Positions 19,374 through 28,459 of a DNA stretch of 64,000 nucleotides are shown here, in pieces. The stretch is from Kofleriaceae bacterium (GTDB lineage Bacteria > Myxococcota_A > Polyangia > Haliangiales > Haliangiaceae). The notes below the pieces were generated by a model, which was given only the letters and a program-made list of their open reading frames with translations, was not told the DNA's origin and did no database searches. Both the position numbers and the translations under genes were made by a program. The DNA is taken from NCBI GenBank assembly GCA_018057825.1, contig JAGPCY010000006.1, positions 186,001 through 250,000 of the forward strand, given 5' to 3'. The stretch's first letter is position 1. Every line of letters begins with the position of its first letter.

Positions 19374-19990
19374 GCGGCCGCGACCCGGGCCGCGACCTCG
19401 TCGGGGCTGCCCACGCCATCGACCCGCTTGAGCAGGCCCTTGGCCTCGTAGAACGGCATGATCGGCGCCGTCCAGTCGTGGTAGTAGCGCAGCCGCTGGT
19501 TGATGGCCTCCTCGTGGTCGTCCTTGCGGTGGACCAGGCGCTCGGAGACCTCCTCGGGCGGCGGATCGAACTTGATGTGGTAGATGCGCCCGGTGATCGG
19601 GTCGTTGCGACGGCCGACGCCGCGCTCGACGATCAAGCTGTCGGGCACCTCGAACAGGAGGACGACGTCGACCGCGACCCCGGCGGCCGTCAGCGCGCCG
19701 TCGAGGGCCTCGGCCTGCGGGATCGTGCGGGGGAAACCGTCGAGCATGAAGCCGCGGGCGCAGTCGGGCGCGGCGATGCGCTCGAGGATCATGCCGATCA
19801 CGACCTCGTCGGGGACGAGCTGGCCGGCCTTCATGTAGCGATCGGCCTCGAGGCCCATCGCGGTGCCGGCCCGGACCGCGGCGCGCAGCATGTCGCCGCT
19901 CGAGATGTGCGGGATGCCGTAGGTGTCGACCAGCCGAGCGGCCTGCGTGCCTTTGCCCGCTCCTGGCGGGCCGACCAAGATCATGCGCAT
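19364..19990 (-). CDS. adk: Adenylate kinase
   Basis: 208 residues from the ATG at 19990, preceded by a GGAG stretch at a suitable distance. P-loop GPPGAGKGT (residues 7-15), the NMP-binding part SSGDMLRAAVRAGT, the DGFPRT motif and the LID segment GRRNDPITGRIYH are present. The LID lacks the four-Cys zinc site seen in many Gram-positive enzymes. It interconverts ATP+AMP and 2 ADP. The final codons of the gene form the third unit of a 14-bp tandem repeat that runs into the intergenic space toward leuS. Confidence 0.97.
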   Translation of the reverse strand: MRMILVGPPGAGKGTQAARLVDTYGIPHISSGDMLRAAVRAGTAMGLEADRYMKAGQLVPDEVVIGMILERIAAPDCARGFMLDGFPRTIPQAEALDGALTAAGVAVDVVLLFEVPDSLIVERGVGRRNDPITGRIYHIKFDPPPEEVSERLVHRKDDHEEAINQRLRYYHDWTAPIMPFYEAKGLLKRVDGVGSPDEVAARVAAALA

Positions 19991-20067
19991 AGGAGGCTCC
20001 TCGGCGGCACTCTTGCACGGCGTCGCCGGTGCGTGCAATCCGGCGGCGGTGATGCGAAGGTCGCGCC

Positions 20068-20442
20068 GTGCCCGCGTCGTCCAAGCTGGCCTCGAGCGCC
20101 ACCGCGCTGTTCGCGATCCTGTGTCTCGTCTCGGCGGGCCTGCAGTGGAACGATCCCGATCCGTGGTCCTGGGTGGCGATCTACCTGGCGGCCGCGGCGG
20201 CGACCGTGGCCGCCCTGGTCCGGCCGTCGCTCGCCTGGGCGCCGGCGGTGGTCGGCCTGGTGGCGGTAGGTTGGGGTGGCTGGTTGTGGTCGCGGGTCGC
20301 CGGGATCGTCGAGGTCACCGACCTGTGGCGCAAGATGTCGGAGAAGGGCGGGGCCGTCGAGGAGATGCGCGAGGCCGGCGGGCTGACGATCGTCGCGATC
20401 GCGTGTGGGCTGGCGGCGTGGCGGGCCCGTAGCTGGCGATAG
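20068..20442 (+). CDS. TMEM220-type small membrane protein
   Basis: 124 residues from a GTG. The segment LQWNDPDPWSWVAIYLAAAA matches the core of the TMEM220 family (Q-x-NDPDP-x-x-W). Four hydrophobic segments are visible (residues ~8-24, 33-50, 55-75 and near the C-terminus), so it is an integral inner-membrane protein. The function of the family is not known. It is transcribed divergently from adk. Confidence 0.75.
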   Translation: MPASSKLASSATALFAILCLVSAGLQWNDPDPWSWVAIYLAAAAATVAALVRPSLAWAPAVVGLVAVGWGGWLWSRVAGIVEVTDLWRKMSEKGGAVEEMREAGGLTIVAIACGLAAWRARSWR

Positions 20443-20496
20443 CTGGCGATCGCGGGCGATGGTGGCAGCGCGGCTCGCCGTGCTAGGGTGATCGCG

Positions 20497-21177
20497 ATGC
20501 GCGTCGCCTTGCCGATGCTCCTGCTCGCCGCCGCCTGCGGATTCGATCCGCGCGGGGCCGCGGTCAGCGACGATGGCGCCGTGGCCGACGGCGCCGAGCT
20601 CGACGGGGCGGTGATCGATGGGGCGGTGATCGACGGGGCGGTGATCGACGCCGCCGCGATCGACGCCGCCGTGATCGATGCCGCGGTGATCGATGCGCCG
20701 CCGCCGATCGACGCGCGGCCGATCGACGCACCTCCGCCGATCGACGCGCCGCCGCCGATCGATGCCCAGCCGATCGACGCGCCGCCGGCCTGCCCGGGCT
20801 ACGTCGCGGTTAGCGGCGCGCCGTCGCGCTACCGGCGGGTCCGACTCAACCAGACGTGGCCGACCGCGAAGGCCAACTGCGAGAGCGACGGCGGGTACCT
20901 GATGATCCCCGAGACGGCGGCCGAGGCGACCGCGATCGTCAACTTCGTCAACCCGACCTCCGGTTCGCCGTACATCTGGGTCGGGGTCTCCGACACCAAC
21001 GACGACGACGTCTGGACCACCGTCTTCGGCGCGACCTTCAACCCGACATGGGGCCCGGGCCAGCCGACCAACGGCGGCGGCGACGACTACTTGCTGGTGA
21101 CGGAGGACGTCCAGTACTTCGACTGGGGCGGGATCCAGTTCTACGCCTGCGAGTGCGACGGCCGCACCGTGCCTTAG
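20497..21177 (+). CDS. Lipoprotein with Ile-Asp-Ala/Pro linker and C-type-lectin-like domain
   Basis: 226 residues from the ATG at 20497 (MRVALPMLLLAAACGF), with lipobox AAAC. Residues ~25-100 are a low-complexity linker of repeated IDGAV, IDAAV and IDAPPP units, encoded by a GATCGAYG-rich repeat. The C-terminal ~125 residues resemble a C-type-lectin-like domain: TWPTAKANCESDGGYLM (start of the WPTAKANC helix), then YIWVGVSDTNDDDVW in the WIGL position, then WGPGQPTNGGGDDYLLV in the carbohydrate-loop position, and a closing CECDG. In such domains this loop can bind Ca and sugar. It is probably a surface-displayed binding protein. The TAG stop overlaps the first base of a dispersed repeat element. 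Confidence 0.75.
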   Translation: MRVALPMLLLAAACGFDPRGAAVSDDGAVADGAELDGAVIDGAVIDGAVIDAAAIDAAVIDAAVIDAPPPIDARPIDAPPPIDAPPPIDAQPIDAPPACPGYVAVSGAPSRYRRVRLNQTWPTAKANCESDGGYLMIPETAAEATAIVNFVNPTSGSPYIWVGVSDTNDDDVWTTVFGATFNPTWGPGQPTNGGGDDYLLVTEDVQYFDWGGIQFYACECDGRTVP

Positions 21178-21303
21178 AGCACTGAACGGTTTGAGATACC
21201 TGCTGCGACGCGGCCGTGCGGGCACCGCGCGTACGTCCGATGCTCTCTCGTCGTGTAGTCACACGTCCGCGTCTCGCGACGGCATTCAAACAGTTCGGTG
21301 CTC
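21177..21303. repeat. Dispersed palindromic repeat, copy 1 (127 bp)
   Basis: The left end starts GAGCACTGAACGGTTTGA and the right end finishes CAAACAGTTCGGTGCTC; they are inverted copies of each other with few mismatches. The interior contains GCTGCGACGCGGCCG. The same ends occur at 23409-23464 and 52060-52234. This copy starts at the last base of the lectin-lipoprotein stop codon and shows no coding signal. It accounts for the first part of the gene-free stretch 21178-21578. Confidence 0.8.
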
Positions 21304-21334
21304 TAGCGGTGCGGTCACGTAGCGCCCTTCTCCT

Positions 21335-21546
21335 CGATCGGGAACGGGAACGGGATCGGGATCGGGAACGGGAACGGGAACGGGAACGGGAACGGGGGAT
21401 CGGGATCGGGATCGGGATCGGGCGGGATCGGACTCGGACTCGGACTCGGACTCGGACTCGGACTCGGACTCGGTCTCGGACTCAGTCTCGGACTCGGACT
21501 CGGACTCGGACTCGGACTCGGACTCGGACTCGGTCTCGGTCTCGGG
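21335..21546. repeat. Hexanucleotide repeat array 1
   Basis: First a block of GGGAAC/GGGATC hexamers (about 21340-21420), then a block of CTCGGA with a few CTCGGT/CTCAGT variants (about 21426-21546). The period is six, so any reading frame gives a dipeptide repeat, which explains the spurious Arg/Ser-rich open frames here. It lies between the convergent genes ending at 21177 and 21579. Three more arrays of the CTCGGT/CTCGGC kind occur in this window, all right after gene ends. Confidence 0.9.
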
Positions 21547-21578
21547 GGGCGGCCTCCGCCTCCGCCCTCGTCCTCAGC

Positions 21579-23366
21579 TCACCAGCTCACGATGATGACG
21601 CCGTTGCCGTCCTGAAAGCCCTGCGTGTGGGTGACGCCGGTCGCCGAGCTGATCGCGAAGCTGCTGCCGCCGCCGCCGCCCGAGCCGTCGTGGGCGCCGC
21701 CGCCGTAGTAGCCCCCGCCGCCGGCCGACGCGGCCTGGGTGCCGCCGACGATCGAGCCGCCCAGCCCGAGGGCGCCGTTGCTCACGCCGCCGGCGGTCTG
21801 GGTGCCGCCGGTGCCGACGCTGGTCACGCACTGCTGTCCCGAGCCGCCGGTGAGACCGCCGCCCACGCCGCCGTTGCCGAGCCCCGCGGTACACCAGCCG
21901 CTGCCGGAGCCGCCGCCCCCGGCCACGACCAGGCGGCCGGACAGCGCGGTGCCGCGGCGCAGATCGCTGGCGCCGCCACCGCCGCCGCCGGAGTAGCCGA
22001 ACGGCGACGGGCCACCGTTGCCGCCGCCGCCGAAGCCACCCGCCGCGCCGCCGGCCGCGGTGGCGTTGCCGCCCGCGCCGCCGACGTAGACGCCGAGGAC
22101 CTCGCCGGGGGTGACCGGGATCGTCGCCTGGACCCGTCCGCCGTTGCCGCCGATCCCCTTGACGCTGCCGCCGCTGTCGACGTTCCAGCCGTCGCCGCCC
22201 GATCCACCGCGCACGTCGACGGTGAGGCTGGTGACGCACGGCGGCACCGTGAAGCTCTGGGCCGCGCCGACGAACATGAACGTCCGCGAGCCCGACGCGC
22301 ACAACGTGGTGAAGGTCGCGGTGACCAGGGTCGGCGCGTTCACCACCACGGTGCACGGACCGGTGCCGGCACAGCCACCGCCTGACCAGCCGGCGAAGGT
22401 CGAGTTGGGGTCGGCGACCGCGCCCAGCGTCACCATCGTGCCGGGCGGGTAGCCCTCGGTGCAGTCGGCGCCGCAGGTGATGCCCACTGGCGTCGAGGTC
22501 ACGGTGCCGGTGCCCGTACCGGAGCGCTGCACCTCGAGCACCGGGTTGCGATTGAACGTCGCTGCGATCGCGGTGGTCGCGGTGATCGTCGTCGTGCAGG
22601 CGCCGGTGCCGGTGCAGCCGCCGCCCGACCAGCCGGCGAACGACGAGTCGGCGTCGGCGGTCGCCCGCAGTGTCACCGCGGTCCCGGTCGGGTACCGTTC
22701 CGTGCAGTCGGTGCCGCAGGCGATGCCGTCGGGCGTCGAGGCCACGGTGCCGCCGCCGGTCCCGGCCAGCACCACGCTGAGCTCGAACTGTTCGCGCGCG
22801 AAGGTGGCCGTGACCGCGATCGCGGCGCCGGTCGCGACCACGCAGGTGCCGGTCCCCGCGCACGCCCCCGACCAGCCGGTGAACGTCGAGCCCGCCATCG
22901 GCGTGGCGGTCAAGGTCACCGACATGCCGGCCGGGTAGATCTCGCTGCAATCGGTCGGGCAGGCGATCCCGGCCGGGTTCGATGCCACGGCGCCCGCGCC
23001 GTCGCCGGCGAGGGTCACCATCAGCTCGCCGTTGGCGACGAAGGTGGCGGTCACGGTGGTGTCGGCGGTGAGCGTGACCACGCACGGCCCGGTGCCGGCG
23101 CAGCCGCCTCCGCTCCAGCCCATGAACGACGAGCCCGCCGTGGCGGCCGCGGTCAGCGTGATCGCCGTGCCGACGGCGAAGTCGTCGCTGCACGCGGTGC
23201 CGCAGTCGATGCCGGCTGGCGCCGAGGTGACCCGGCCGGCGCCGACCGTGGTCACGGTGAGCGTGACCGGCGCCGGCGCGGCGTCAGGACTGGTAGTGGA
23301 GACGTCGCCGCACGCGGCGAGCGCGCACGACAGGATGGCCGCAGCGGCCATGGTGATGCGTTGCAT
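21579..23366 (-). CDS. Lipoprotein with four InlB-like B-repeats and a Gly-rich C-terminal domain
   Basis: 595 residues. The signal ends in the lipobox ALAACG. Residues ~35-345 hold four repeats of about 75 residues, each with a conserved Cys pair (IDCGTACSDDF, IACPTDCSEIYP, IACGTDCTERYP, ITCGADCTEGYP), a GWSGGGCxGTGxC turn and a closing V-TATF; this is the divergent InlB B-repeat pattern. After CASGSRTFMFVGAAQSFTVPP comes a Gly-rich domain (GGSGGDG, GGYYGGGAHDGSGGGGGSS) ending NGVIIVSW, which matches the Gly-rich domain often found at the end of myxobacterial surface proteins. It is probably a cell-surface adhesin or structural protein. It is convergent with the lectin lipoprotein across the repeat region. 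Confidence 0.85.
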   Translation of the reverse strand: MQRITMAAAAILSCALAACGDVSTTSPDAAPAPVTLTVTTVGAGRVTSAPAGIDCGTACSDDFAVGTAITLTAAATAGSSFMGWSGGGCAGTGPCVVTLTADTTVTATFVANGELMVTLAGDGAGAVASNPAGIACPTDCSEIYPAGMSVTLTATPMAGSTFTGWSGACAGTGTCVVATGAAIAVTATFAREQFELSVVLAGTGGGTVASTPDGIACGTDCTERYPTGTAVTLRATADADSSFAGWSGGGCTGTGACTTTITATTAIAATFNRNPVLEVQRSGTGTGTVTSTPVGITCGADCTEGYPPGTMVTLGAVADPNSTFAGWSGGGCAGTGPCTVVVNAPTLVTATFTTLCASGSRTFMFVGAAQSFTVPPCVTSLTVDVRGGSGGDGWNVDSGGSVKGIGGNGGRVQATIPVTPGEVLGVYVGGAGGNATAAGGAAGGFGGGGNGGPSPFGYSGGGGGGASDLRRGTALSGRLVVAGGGGSGSGWCTAGLGNGGVGGGLTGGSGQQCVTSVGTGGTQTAGGVSNGALGLGGSIVGGTQAASAGGGGYYGGGAHDGSGGGGGSSFAISSATGVTHTQGFQDGNGVIIVSW

Positions 23367-23408
23367 GGATCCCCCTTCCCACCACTGTAACAGCTCGCCC
23401 AGTACCTA

Positions 23409-23464
23409 GAGCACCGAACGGTTTGAATGCCGTCGCAGCAGGCATCTCAAACCGTTCGGTGCTC
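23409..23464. repeat. Dispersed palindromic repeat, copy 2 (compact hairpin)
   Basis: A near-perfect palindrome: the left arm GAGCACCGAACGGTTTGA is repeated exactly in inverse at the right end, and the match continues through ATGCC/GGCAT with one extra base. The loop is GTCGCAGCA. It is the minimal form of the family that also has 127- and 175-bp copies. It lies 42 bases upstream of the lipoprotein start and 22 bases past the dehydrogenase stop. As RNA it would form a strong hairpin and could act as a terminator. Confidence 0.85.
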
Positions 23465-23486
23465 TGGACAACACGGGAGCGCGCGC

Positions 23487-24302
23487 TCACCGCGGCGGCA
23501 AGGCGTCAGGACGCGGCGGGCCCAGGACGCGGGCGGCGCTGCGCGAGGCCAGGCCGCGGGGCAGGAGACCGGTGAAGAAGCAGGACAGCCGGTTGAGCAC
23601 GCCGGGGACCACGGTCTTCTTGCCGGCCAGCATCGCGCGCACGCCGAGCTCCGCGACCGGGGCGGCGTCGAGCATCGCGGCCCGGGCCAGGCGGCCGTAG
23701 TCGCCGGCCCCGGCCAGGGCGTGGAACTCGGTGCGGGTCCCACCCGGGCACAGGCAGGTCACGCCGATGTCGCGGTCGCGCAGCTCGTAGTAGAGCGACT
23801 CGGAGAAGTTGCGGACGAACACCTTCGACGCGCCGTAGCTCGCAAAGTGGGGGATCGCCTGCCACGCCACCATCGAGCCGACGTTCAGGATGTAGCGGCG
23901 GCCGGTCGTCGGCGCCGCGACCAACGCGTGGCACAGCGCGACCGGCGCGGCGACGTTGAGCGCGATCAGCTCGCGGTCGCGGGCCGCCGTGGTGTCGGCG
24001 AAGGCCCGGTAGTGACCGAAGCCGGCGTTGTTGATGAGGATCGTCACCGGGCCGCTCGCCGTCGCCGCCGCCCACACTCGATCGGGACCGTCGGCCGCCG
24101 CCAGATCGGCCGCGACCACCTCGACCTCGATCCCGTGGGCGGCCCGCAGGTCGGCGGCCAGGGCCTCGAGCTGTGGGGCGCGACGCGCGGTCAGGACCAG
24201 CGCTGCGCCGCGGGCGGCGAGGGCCCGCGCCAGCGCCGCGCCGATCCCACTCGACGCGCCAGTCACGAGCGCGCGATGGCCGCGCAGCGAGGACGAAGAC
24301 AT
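23487..24302 (-). CDS. Short-chain dehydrogenase/reductase (SDR)
   Basis: 271 residues from the ATG at 24302 (MSSSSLRGHRALVTG). Classical SDR marks are present: cofactor motif TGASSGIG (residues ~15-22) with a following TARR that favours NADP, the NNAG strand (ILINNAGFGHY), Ser in NVGSMVA and the catalytic YGASK. The C-terminal PGGTRTEFHALAG is the usual PG motif. The tail ~50 residues (SCFFTGLLPRGLASRSAARVLG) is basic and hydrophobic and may touch the membrane, as in SDRs acting on lipids. The substrate is unknown. Confidence 0.9.
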   Translation of the reverse strand: MSSSSLRGHRALVTGASSGIGAALARALAARGAALVLTARRAPQLEALAADLRAAHGIEVEVVAADLAAADGPDRVWAAATASGPVTILINNAGFGHYRAFADTTAARDRELIALNVAAPVALCHALVAAPTTGRRYILNVGSMVAWQAIPHFASYGASKVFVRNFSESLYYELRDRDIGVTCLCPGGTRTEFHALAGAGDYGRLARAAMLDAAPVAELGVRAMLAGKKTVVPGVLNRLSCFFTGLLPRGLASRSAARVLGPPRPDALPPR

Positions 24303-24364
24303 CGGGAGAAGGTACTCCAACCGCGTCGCGGTCGTGGGCCGCCGCGCCGCCGGGGCACCGGACG

Positions 24365-24959
24365 TCAGGCCCCTCGCTTGCTCTTTCCCTTGCCGCTGCG
24401 ACGCTTCACACGCTTGTTCCCCTGGTCCTTCTTCGGTGGGCGCGCCTTCGTTCCCCCTGAGGGCAGGTTCTTCTGGCGCGACCCGTTGTCCGCGCCGTCG
24501 GGAAGGCGATCCTCAGCGGTCCCGTCGTCGTCGTTTCCGCTGCGGGCCCTCTGATTCCTGTACGTTGAAATGACTGCGCCAACGATGGCGGTCCCGATGG
24601 TGACGAAGCCTGTCACCAGGTGCCCCGTCATCGCGAGCGCTGTGCCCGCCGACAGCAGGGCCAGGAGCAAGAGCGCCCCGATCATCTGTCCGCGCTTCAG
24701 CAGCGTGAAGGCTTCTTGCTGTCCAGTTCGCTCAAGGGCATGGCGGTGGACCTGCTCCTCCTCCGCCATCTTCACGATCCGTCCGGCGAGACCCGCCTCG
24801 ACCCCGATTATATCCGCCGAGCACCGTTGGCGATGGTAGCGGTCCCACGTGAAGGCTTGCGCTGACTTGACTGCGCTTCGTGATGGTGCCGGAAACCTCC
24901 CCGTCCGTTGAGGCCACCTCCTCATGGACCACCGCCGTACCCGCCTCAAGTGTGTTCAT
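24365..24959 (-). pseudogene. DUF2335-family membrane protein gene with a +1 frameshift
   Basis: The ATG at 24959 opens a frame whose start (MNTLEAGTAVVHEEVA ... HVGPLPSPTVLGGYN) carries the DUF2335 N-terminal signature G-P-L-P-x-P-x-x-L-x-x-Y. The family's next part (EAGLAGRIVKMAEEEQVHRH) is found in a different frame that stays open to the stop at 24365. Removing one G from the GGGG run at 24802-24805 would join them as YNRVEAGLAGRIVKM, exactly as expected for the family. Two hydrophobic segments (IGALLLLALLSAGTALAM and GFVTIGTAIVGAVIS) and a Lys/Arg-rich tail follow. Either the gene is broken, the base is a sequencing error, or it is recoded. The ATG overlaps the stop of the 80-residue gene upstream (ATGA). 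Confidence 0.75.
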
Positions 24960-25198
24960 GGTTGCTTCGTCTGCTCGTACTTCTGGATCGCGGCCTTCAG
25001 GTCTTTGCCTACCCGTACCCAGTCCTGTCGTAGCGACTCCGAGTCGTTGCGCCTCGGTTCCAGCCGTTGGGTTCCCGCCACCATGGTCACGTCCATCCCC
25101 ATGGCCATGCCTTGGAGCACGATCTTGACCTTCCGCATACGCTTCATGATGAGTTCCAGAGCTCGCGCGGTCCAGGTTCGCCTCGAATCGTCCGCCAT
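24956..25198 (-). CDS. Small protein upstream of the DUF2335 gene
   Basis: 80 residues, MADDSRRTWTARALELIMKR to a Lys/Gln-rich end (IQKYEQTKQP). It is strongly basic in the first half (MKRMRKVKIVLQGMAMGMDVTMVAG) and helical by composition; no motif is recognised. Its stop overlaps the start of the DUF2335 gene, so they form a two-gene unit. Base composition is visibly lower in G/C than recA or the dehydrogenase on either side, which fits a transferred segment. Other readings of this stretch in the neighbouring frames are longer but lack its codon pattern. Confidence 0.5.
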   Translation of the reverse strand: MADDSRRTWTARALELIMKRMRKVKIVLQGMAMGMDVTMVAGTQRLEPRRNDSESLRQDWVRVGKDLKAAIQKYEQTKQP

Positions 25199-25345
25199 GT
25201 GTTCTCGTCCCTCCCACCGGGGGTGACGAATTCTGGATCGAAGCGCTTCGGAGGAGAAGCTGTCCGTTTTGGTGATGGGACGGCAGGGCAGCCAGGACGT
25301 TCCCTGTGCCCGCTCACGATCCGGCCCGCCCCGGCTGCCGCGCTC

Positions 25346-25562
25346 CTACCGGGCCCACCAGCTCGGCGGCGGGTTGCGGCCGTCGTCGGAGAACAGGCCC
25401 TGGCGGCGCAGCTCCTGGAAGTCCGCCAGGTCGAGGGCGAGGTGGGGCTCGCGGGCCAGGACCGACACCGGGCGACCCCGCGGCCGGGGCGCCGGCACGC
25501 GCTTGCGACTGCGTCGCCACACCGCCAGGGGCCCCAGCCGATGGTCGATCACGCCGTCGACC

Positions 25563-25576
<14 letters not shown>
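25346..25576 (-). CDS. Small hypothetical protein overlapping the end of recA
   Basis: 76 residues from an ATG at 25576, 14 bases before the recA stop, in another frame. Codon third positions are almost all G or C, as in real genes of this window. The sequence has a basic middle ([17 protein letters not shown]) and a C-terminal part [27 protein letters not shown] recognise no family. The overlap with recA suggests co-translation. It could still be a chance frame in GC-rich DNA. Confidence 0.5.
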
Positions 25577-26588
<1,012 letters not shown>

Positions 26589-26657
26589 GCCTACCTCCGG
26601 GCGTTCCCCAGATCACGAGTCGTGCCAGCGCCAAGTCCGCGATCGCCCGCGCCACGC

Positions 26658-26717
26658 TGTCCGAATCCCGGACGCTGTGTCCGAACCTCGGCCGATCTGG
26701 CCGAACCCCGGACGGCG
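26658..26717. promoter_or_regulatory. Operator-like array: three 20-bp direct repeats between recA and the divergent transporter gene
   Basis: Units start at 26658, 26678 and 26698: TGTCCGAATCCCGGACGCTG, TGTCCGAACCTCGGCCGATC and TGGCCGAACCCCGGACGGCG. Each has the core CCGAAYCYCGG, which is itself a partial palindrome (CCG-N5-CGG). The spacing of about two helical turns puts all sites on one face of the DNA. The array ends 61 bases before the transporter ATG and starts 69 bases upstream of the recA ATG. LexA-type control of recA is common, but this core matches none of the LexA boxes I know, so the binder is open. Confidence 0.6.
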
Positions 26718-26778
26718 CCGGCCGCCGGCCGCTGTCCGGGCCCGGCCACCGCCGGTCGTGCGATAGTCGCCGCCCGCC

Positions 26779-27522
26779 ATGAAGCTCGACCGCCGCATGT
26801 CCCTGTTCGTGACGCTGGTCGGGGTGTTCATCACCTGCCTCCTGGTCGGCAACCTGATCGGCGGCAAGCTGACCTACGTCCACCTGTTCGGCCGCGACTG
26901 GATCATCTCGGTCGGCGAGATCCCGTTCCCGCTGACCTTCATCATCACCGACCTCCTGAACGAGTTCTACGGCCGCAAGACCGCGCGCAAGGTGACGCTG
27001 CTCGGCTTCGCGATGATCGGCCTGACCGTGCTGATCATCCAGCTCGCCAACCAGGCGGCATGGTTCCCGCCGGCCTACACCGACCCCAACTGGGGCGCGT
27101 CGAACATGACCCCGGCGGCCTTCGACAACGTCTTCATGAACGCGGTGACGATCCAGATCGCGTCGATGTTCGCGTTCCTGACCGCGCAGTACGTCGACAT
27201 CGGCGTGTTCTTCCTGATCAAGACCATGACCGGCAACCGGTTCCTGTGGCTGCGCGCCACCGGCTCGACCGCGATCTCCCAGCTCATCGACACCTTCGTG
27301 ATCGTGTGGATCGCGTTTGGCTTCGACTACGGCGGCGACAGCCTGATCGCCCGCAGCAACATGCCGGTCGACGTGATCTTCACGATCATCCTGACCTCCT
27401 ACCTGGTGAAGGTCACGGTGGCGGTGGCGATCACGCCGGTCCTCTACGGCCTCCACGAGCTGCTCGAGCGGGTCTGGAAGCTGGCGCCGCTGCCGCCCGA
27501 GGTCGCCGCCGGCGATCTCTAG
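26779..27522 (+). CDS. Queuosine-precursor transporter (YhhQ/QPTR family)
   Basis: 247 residues with about six hydrophobic segments. Family marks include LLVGNLIGGKL near the start, FPLTFIITDLLNEFYGRKTARK (the conserved TD-x-x-NE-x-YG motif) and the later LWLRATGSTAISQLIDTFV. Members import queuine or preQ0/preQ1 across the inner membrane for tRNA modification. No queuosine synthesis gene is visible in the window. It diverges from recA. Directly at its TAG stop a hexanucleotide repeat array begins. Confidence 0.9.
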   Translation: MKLDRRMSLFVTLVGVFITCLLVGNLIGGKLTYVHLFGRDWIISVGEIPFPLTFIITDLLNEFYGRKTARKVTLLGFAMIGLTVLIIQLANQAAWFPPAYTDPNWGASNMTPAAFDNVFMNAVTIQIASMFAFLTAQYVDIGVFFLIKTMTGNRFLWLRATGSTAISQLIDTFVIVWIAFGFDYGGDSLIARSNMPVDVIFTIILTSYLVKVTVAVAITPVLYGLHELLERVWKLAPLPPEVAAGDL

Positions 27523-27600
27523 GTCTCGGCCTCCGCCTCGGCCTCGGTCTCGGCCTCGGTCTCGGCCTCGGTCTCGGCCTCGGTCTCGGTCTCGGCCTCG
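27522..27600. repeat. Hexanucleotide repeat array 2
   Basis: An array of CTCGGC and CTCGGT hexamers begins at the last base of the transporter stop codon and ends 25 bases before the next start at 27626. It has the same unit as arrays 3 and 4. Here the flanking genes run in the same direction. Confidence 0.9.
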
Positions 27601-27625
27601 CGTCGCCGCCGTGGTACCGTCACCC

Positions 27626-27904
27626 ATGCGCCGCGCGCTGGTCGCTGCCCTCGCCCTGACCCTCGGGTGGTCGGCCTGCGCCCTCGAGGCCCGGTGCCCG
27701 TGCGGCCAGTCCTTCGACCGCGACCCCTTGGACCCCGAGGCCACCCTGTCGGTGCCGGCCGATCACAGCCCCGGCGACCACTGCTGGTGCCGGTGCGGCG
27801 ACGACGGCGAGCCCGAGCGGATGTCGCCGGCCAACGACTGCCGGGGCTTCGAGCGGGAGTGCGCCCGGCCCGACGGCGAGCCCGACCGCTACGTCTGCGA
27901 GTGA
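27626..27904 (+). CDS. Small Cys-rich exported protein
   Basis: 92 residues from the ATG at 27626 (MRRALVAALALTLGWSACAL). A signal peptide is clear; the WSAC could be a weak lipobox. The mature part has nine further Cys in a short span (RCPCGQ, CWCRCGDD, NDCRGFERECARPD, CE at the end) and many acidic residues, so a disulfide-stabilised or metal-binding secreted peptide is likely. I recognise no family. It follows hexamer array 2 and ends 24 bases from the convergent lipoprotein gene. Confidence 0.6.
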   Translation: MRRALVAALALTLGWSACALEARCPCGQSFDRDPLDPEATLSVPADHSPGDHCWCRCGDDGEPERMSPANDCRGFERECARPDGEPDRYVCE

Positions 27905-27928
27905 CCGCCGGCGCGTGGCGCGGCCGGC

Positions 27929-28453
27929 TCAGCGCGTCGTCGGCTTGGGGATCGAGGCCGCGGTCAGGAACCCGGCCAGGGCGAACATCATCGGCCGGCG
28001 GCTGGCCACCGGGCCCTGGTAGGTGACGGTGGCGCCCTCGCCCTGGAACTTCGGGTGGTCGAGCTCGCGCCACAGGTCGCCCTCGATCGCCCCGGCGGCG
28101 TCGACGGTCAGGACCGCGACCTGGTTCTCGACGAAGCCGTCGCTGGCGTCGAGGGCGATGTTGGTCGGCTGGCCCTGGGACAGGATCGCGCCGTCCTTGC
28201 GCAGCTCGAGGGACGTCGCCCCGACCACCTCGAGGCGGCCGTGCTTGCGCAGGGTGGCGAACTCGACCCCGTCGAACGTGACCTTGCCGGCGGCGGTCAT
28301 CGCCAGCTCGTGGCGCACGCCGTCAGCCTGGACGATGAGGATCTTGGCGTCGGCCAGGGTCAGCTTGACCACGGTCGGATCGGCGCCGCAGCCGGCGGCG
28401 GGCGCCGCGGCCGCCAGGGCCGCGACCAGGAACCAGCGAGGCAGGGACCGCAT
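27929..28453 (-). CDS. Lipoprotein, unknown function
   Basis: 174 residues with signal peptide and lipobox PAAGCG. The mature part is beta-rich with alternating patterns ([53 protein letters not shown]) and ends with a hydrophobic segment [11 protein letters not shown] that might be a membrane anchor. No known domain is recognised. It lies 6 bases downstream of another lipoprotein gene, so the two are probably co-expressed. Confidence 0.7.
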   Translation of the reverse strand: MRSLPRWFLVAALAAAAPAAGCGADPTVVKLTLADAKILIVQADGVRHELAMTAAGKVTFDGVEFATLRKHGRLEVVGATSLELRKDGAILSQGQPTNIALDASDGFVENQVAVLTVDAAGAIEGDLWRELDHPKFQGEGATVTYQGPVASRRPMMFALAGFLTAASIPKPTTR

Positions 28454-28459
28454 CCCCTG

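Noticed and set aside
21216-22385. 389-residue plus-strand frame rich in Arg-Glu-Arg-Asp and Thr-Arg
   Set aside because: It reads through repeat copy 1, hexamer array 1 and the antisense of the Gly-rich lipoprotein; the dipeptide repeats are the product of the six-base period.
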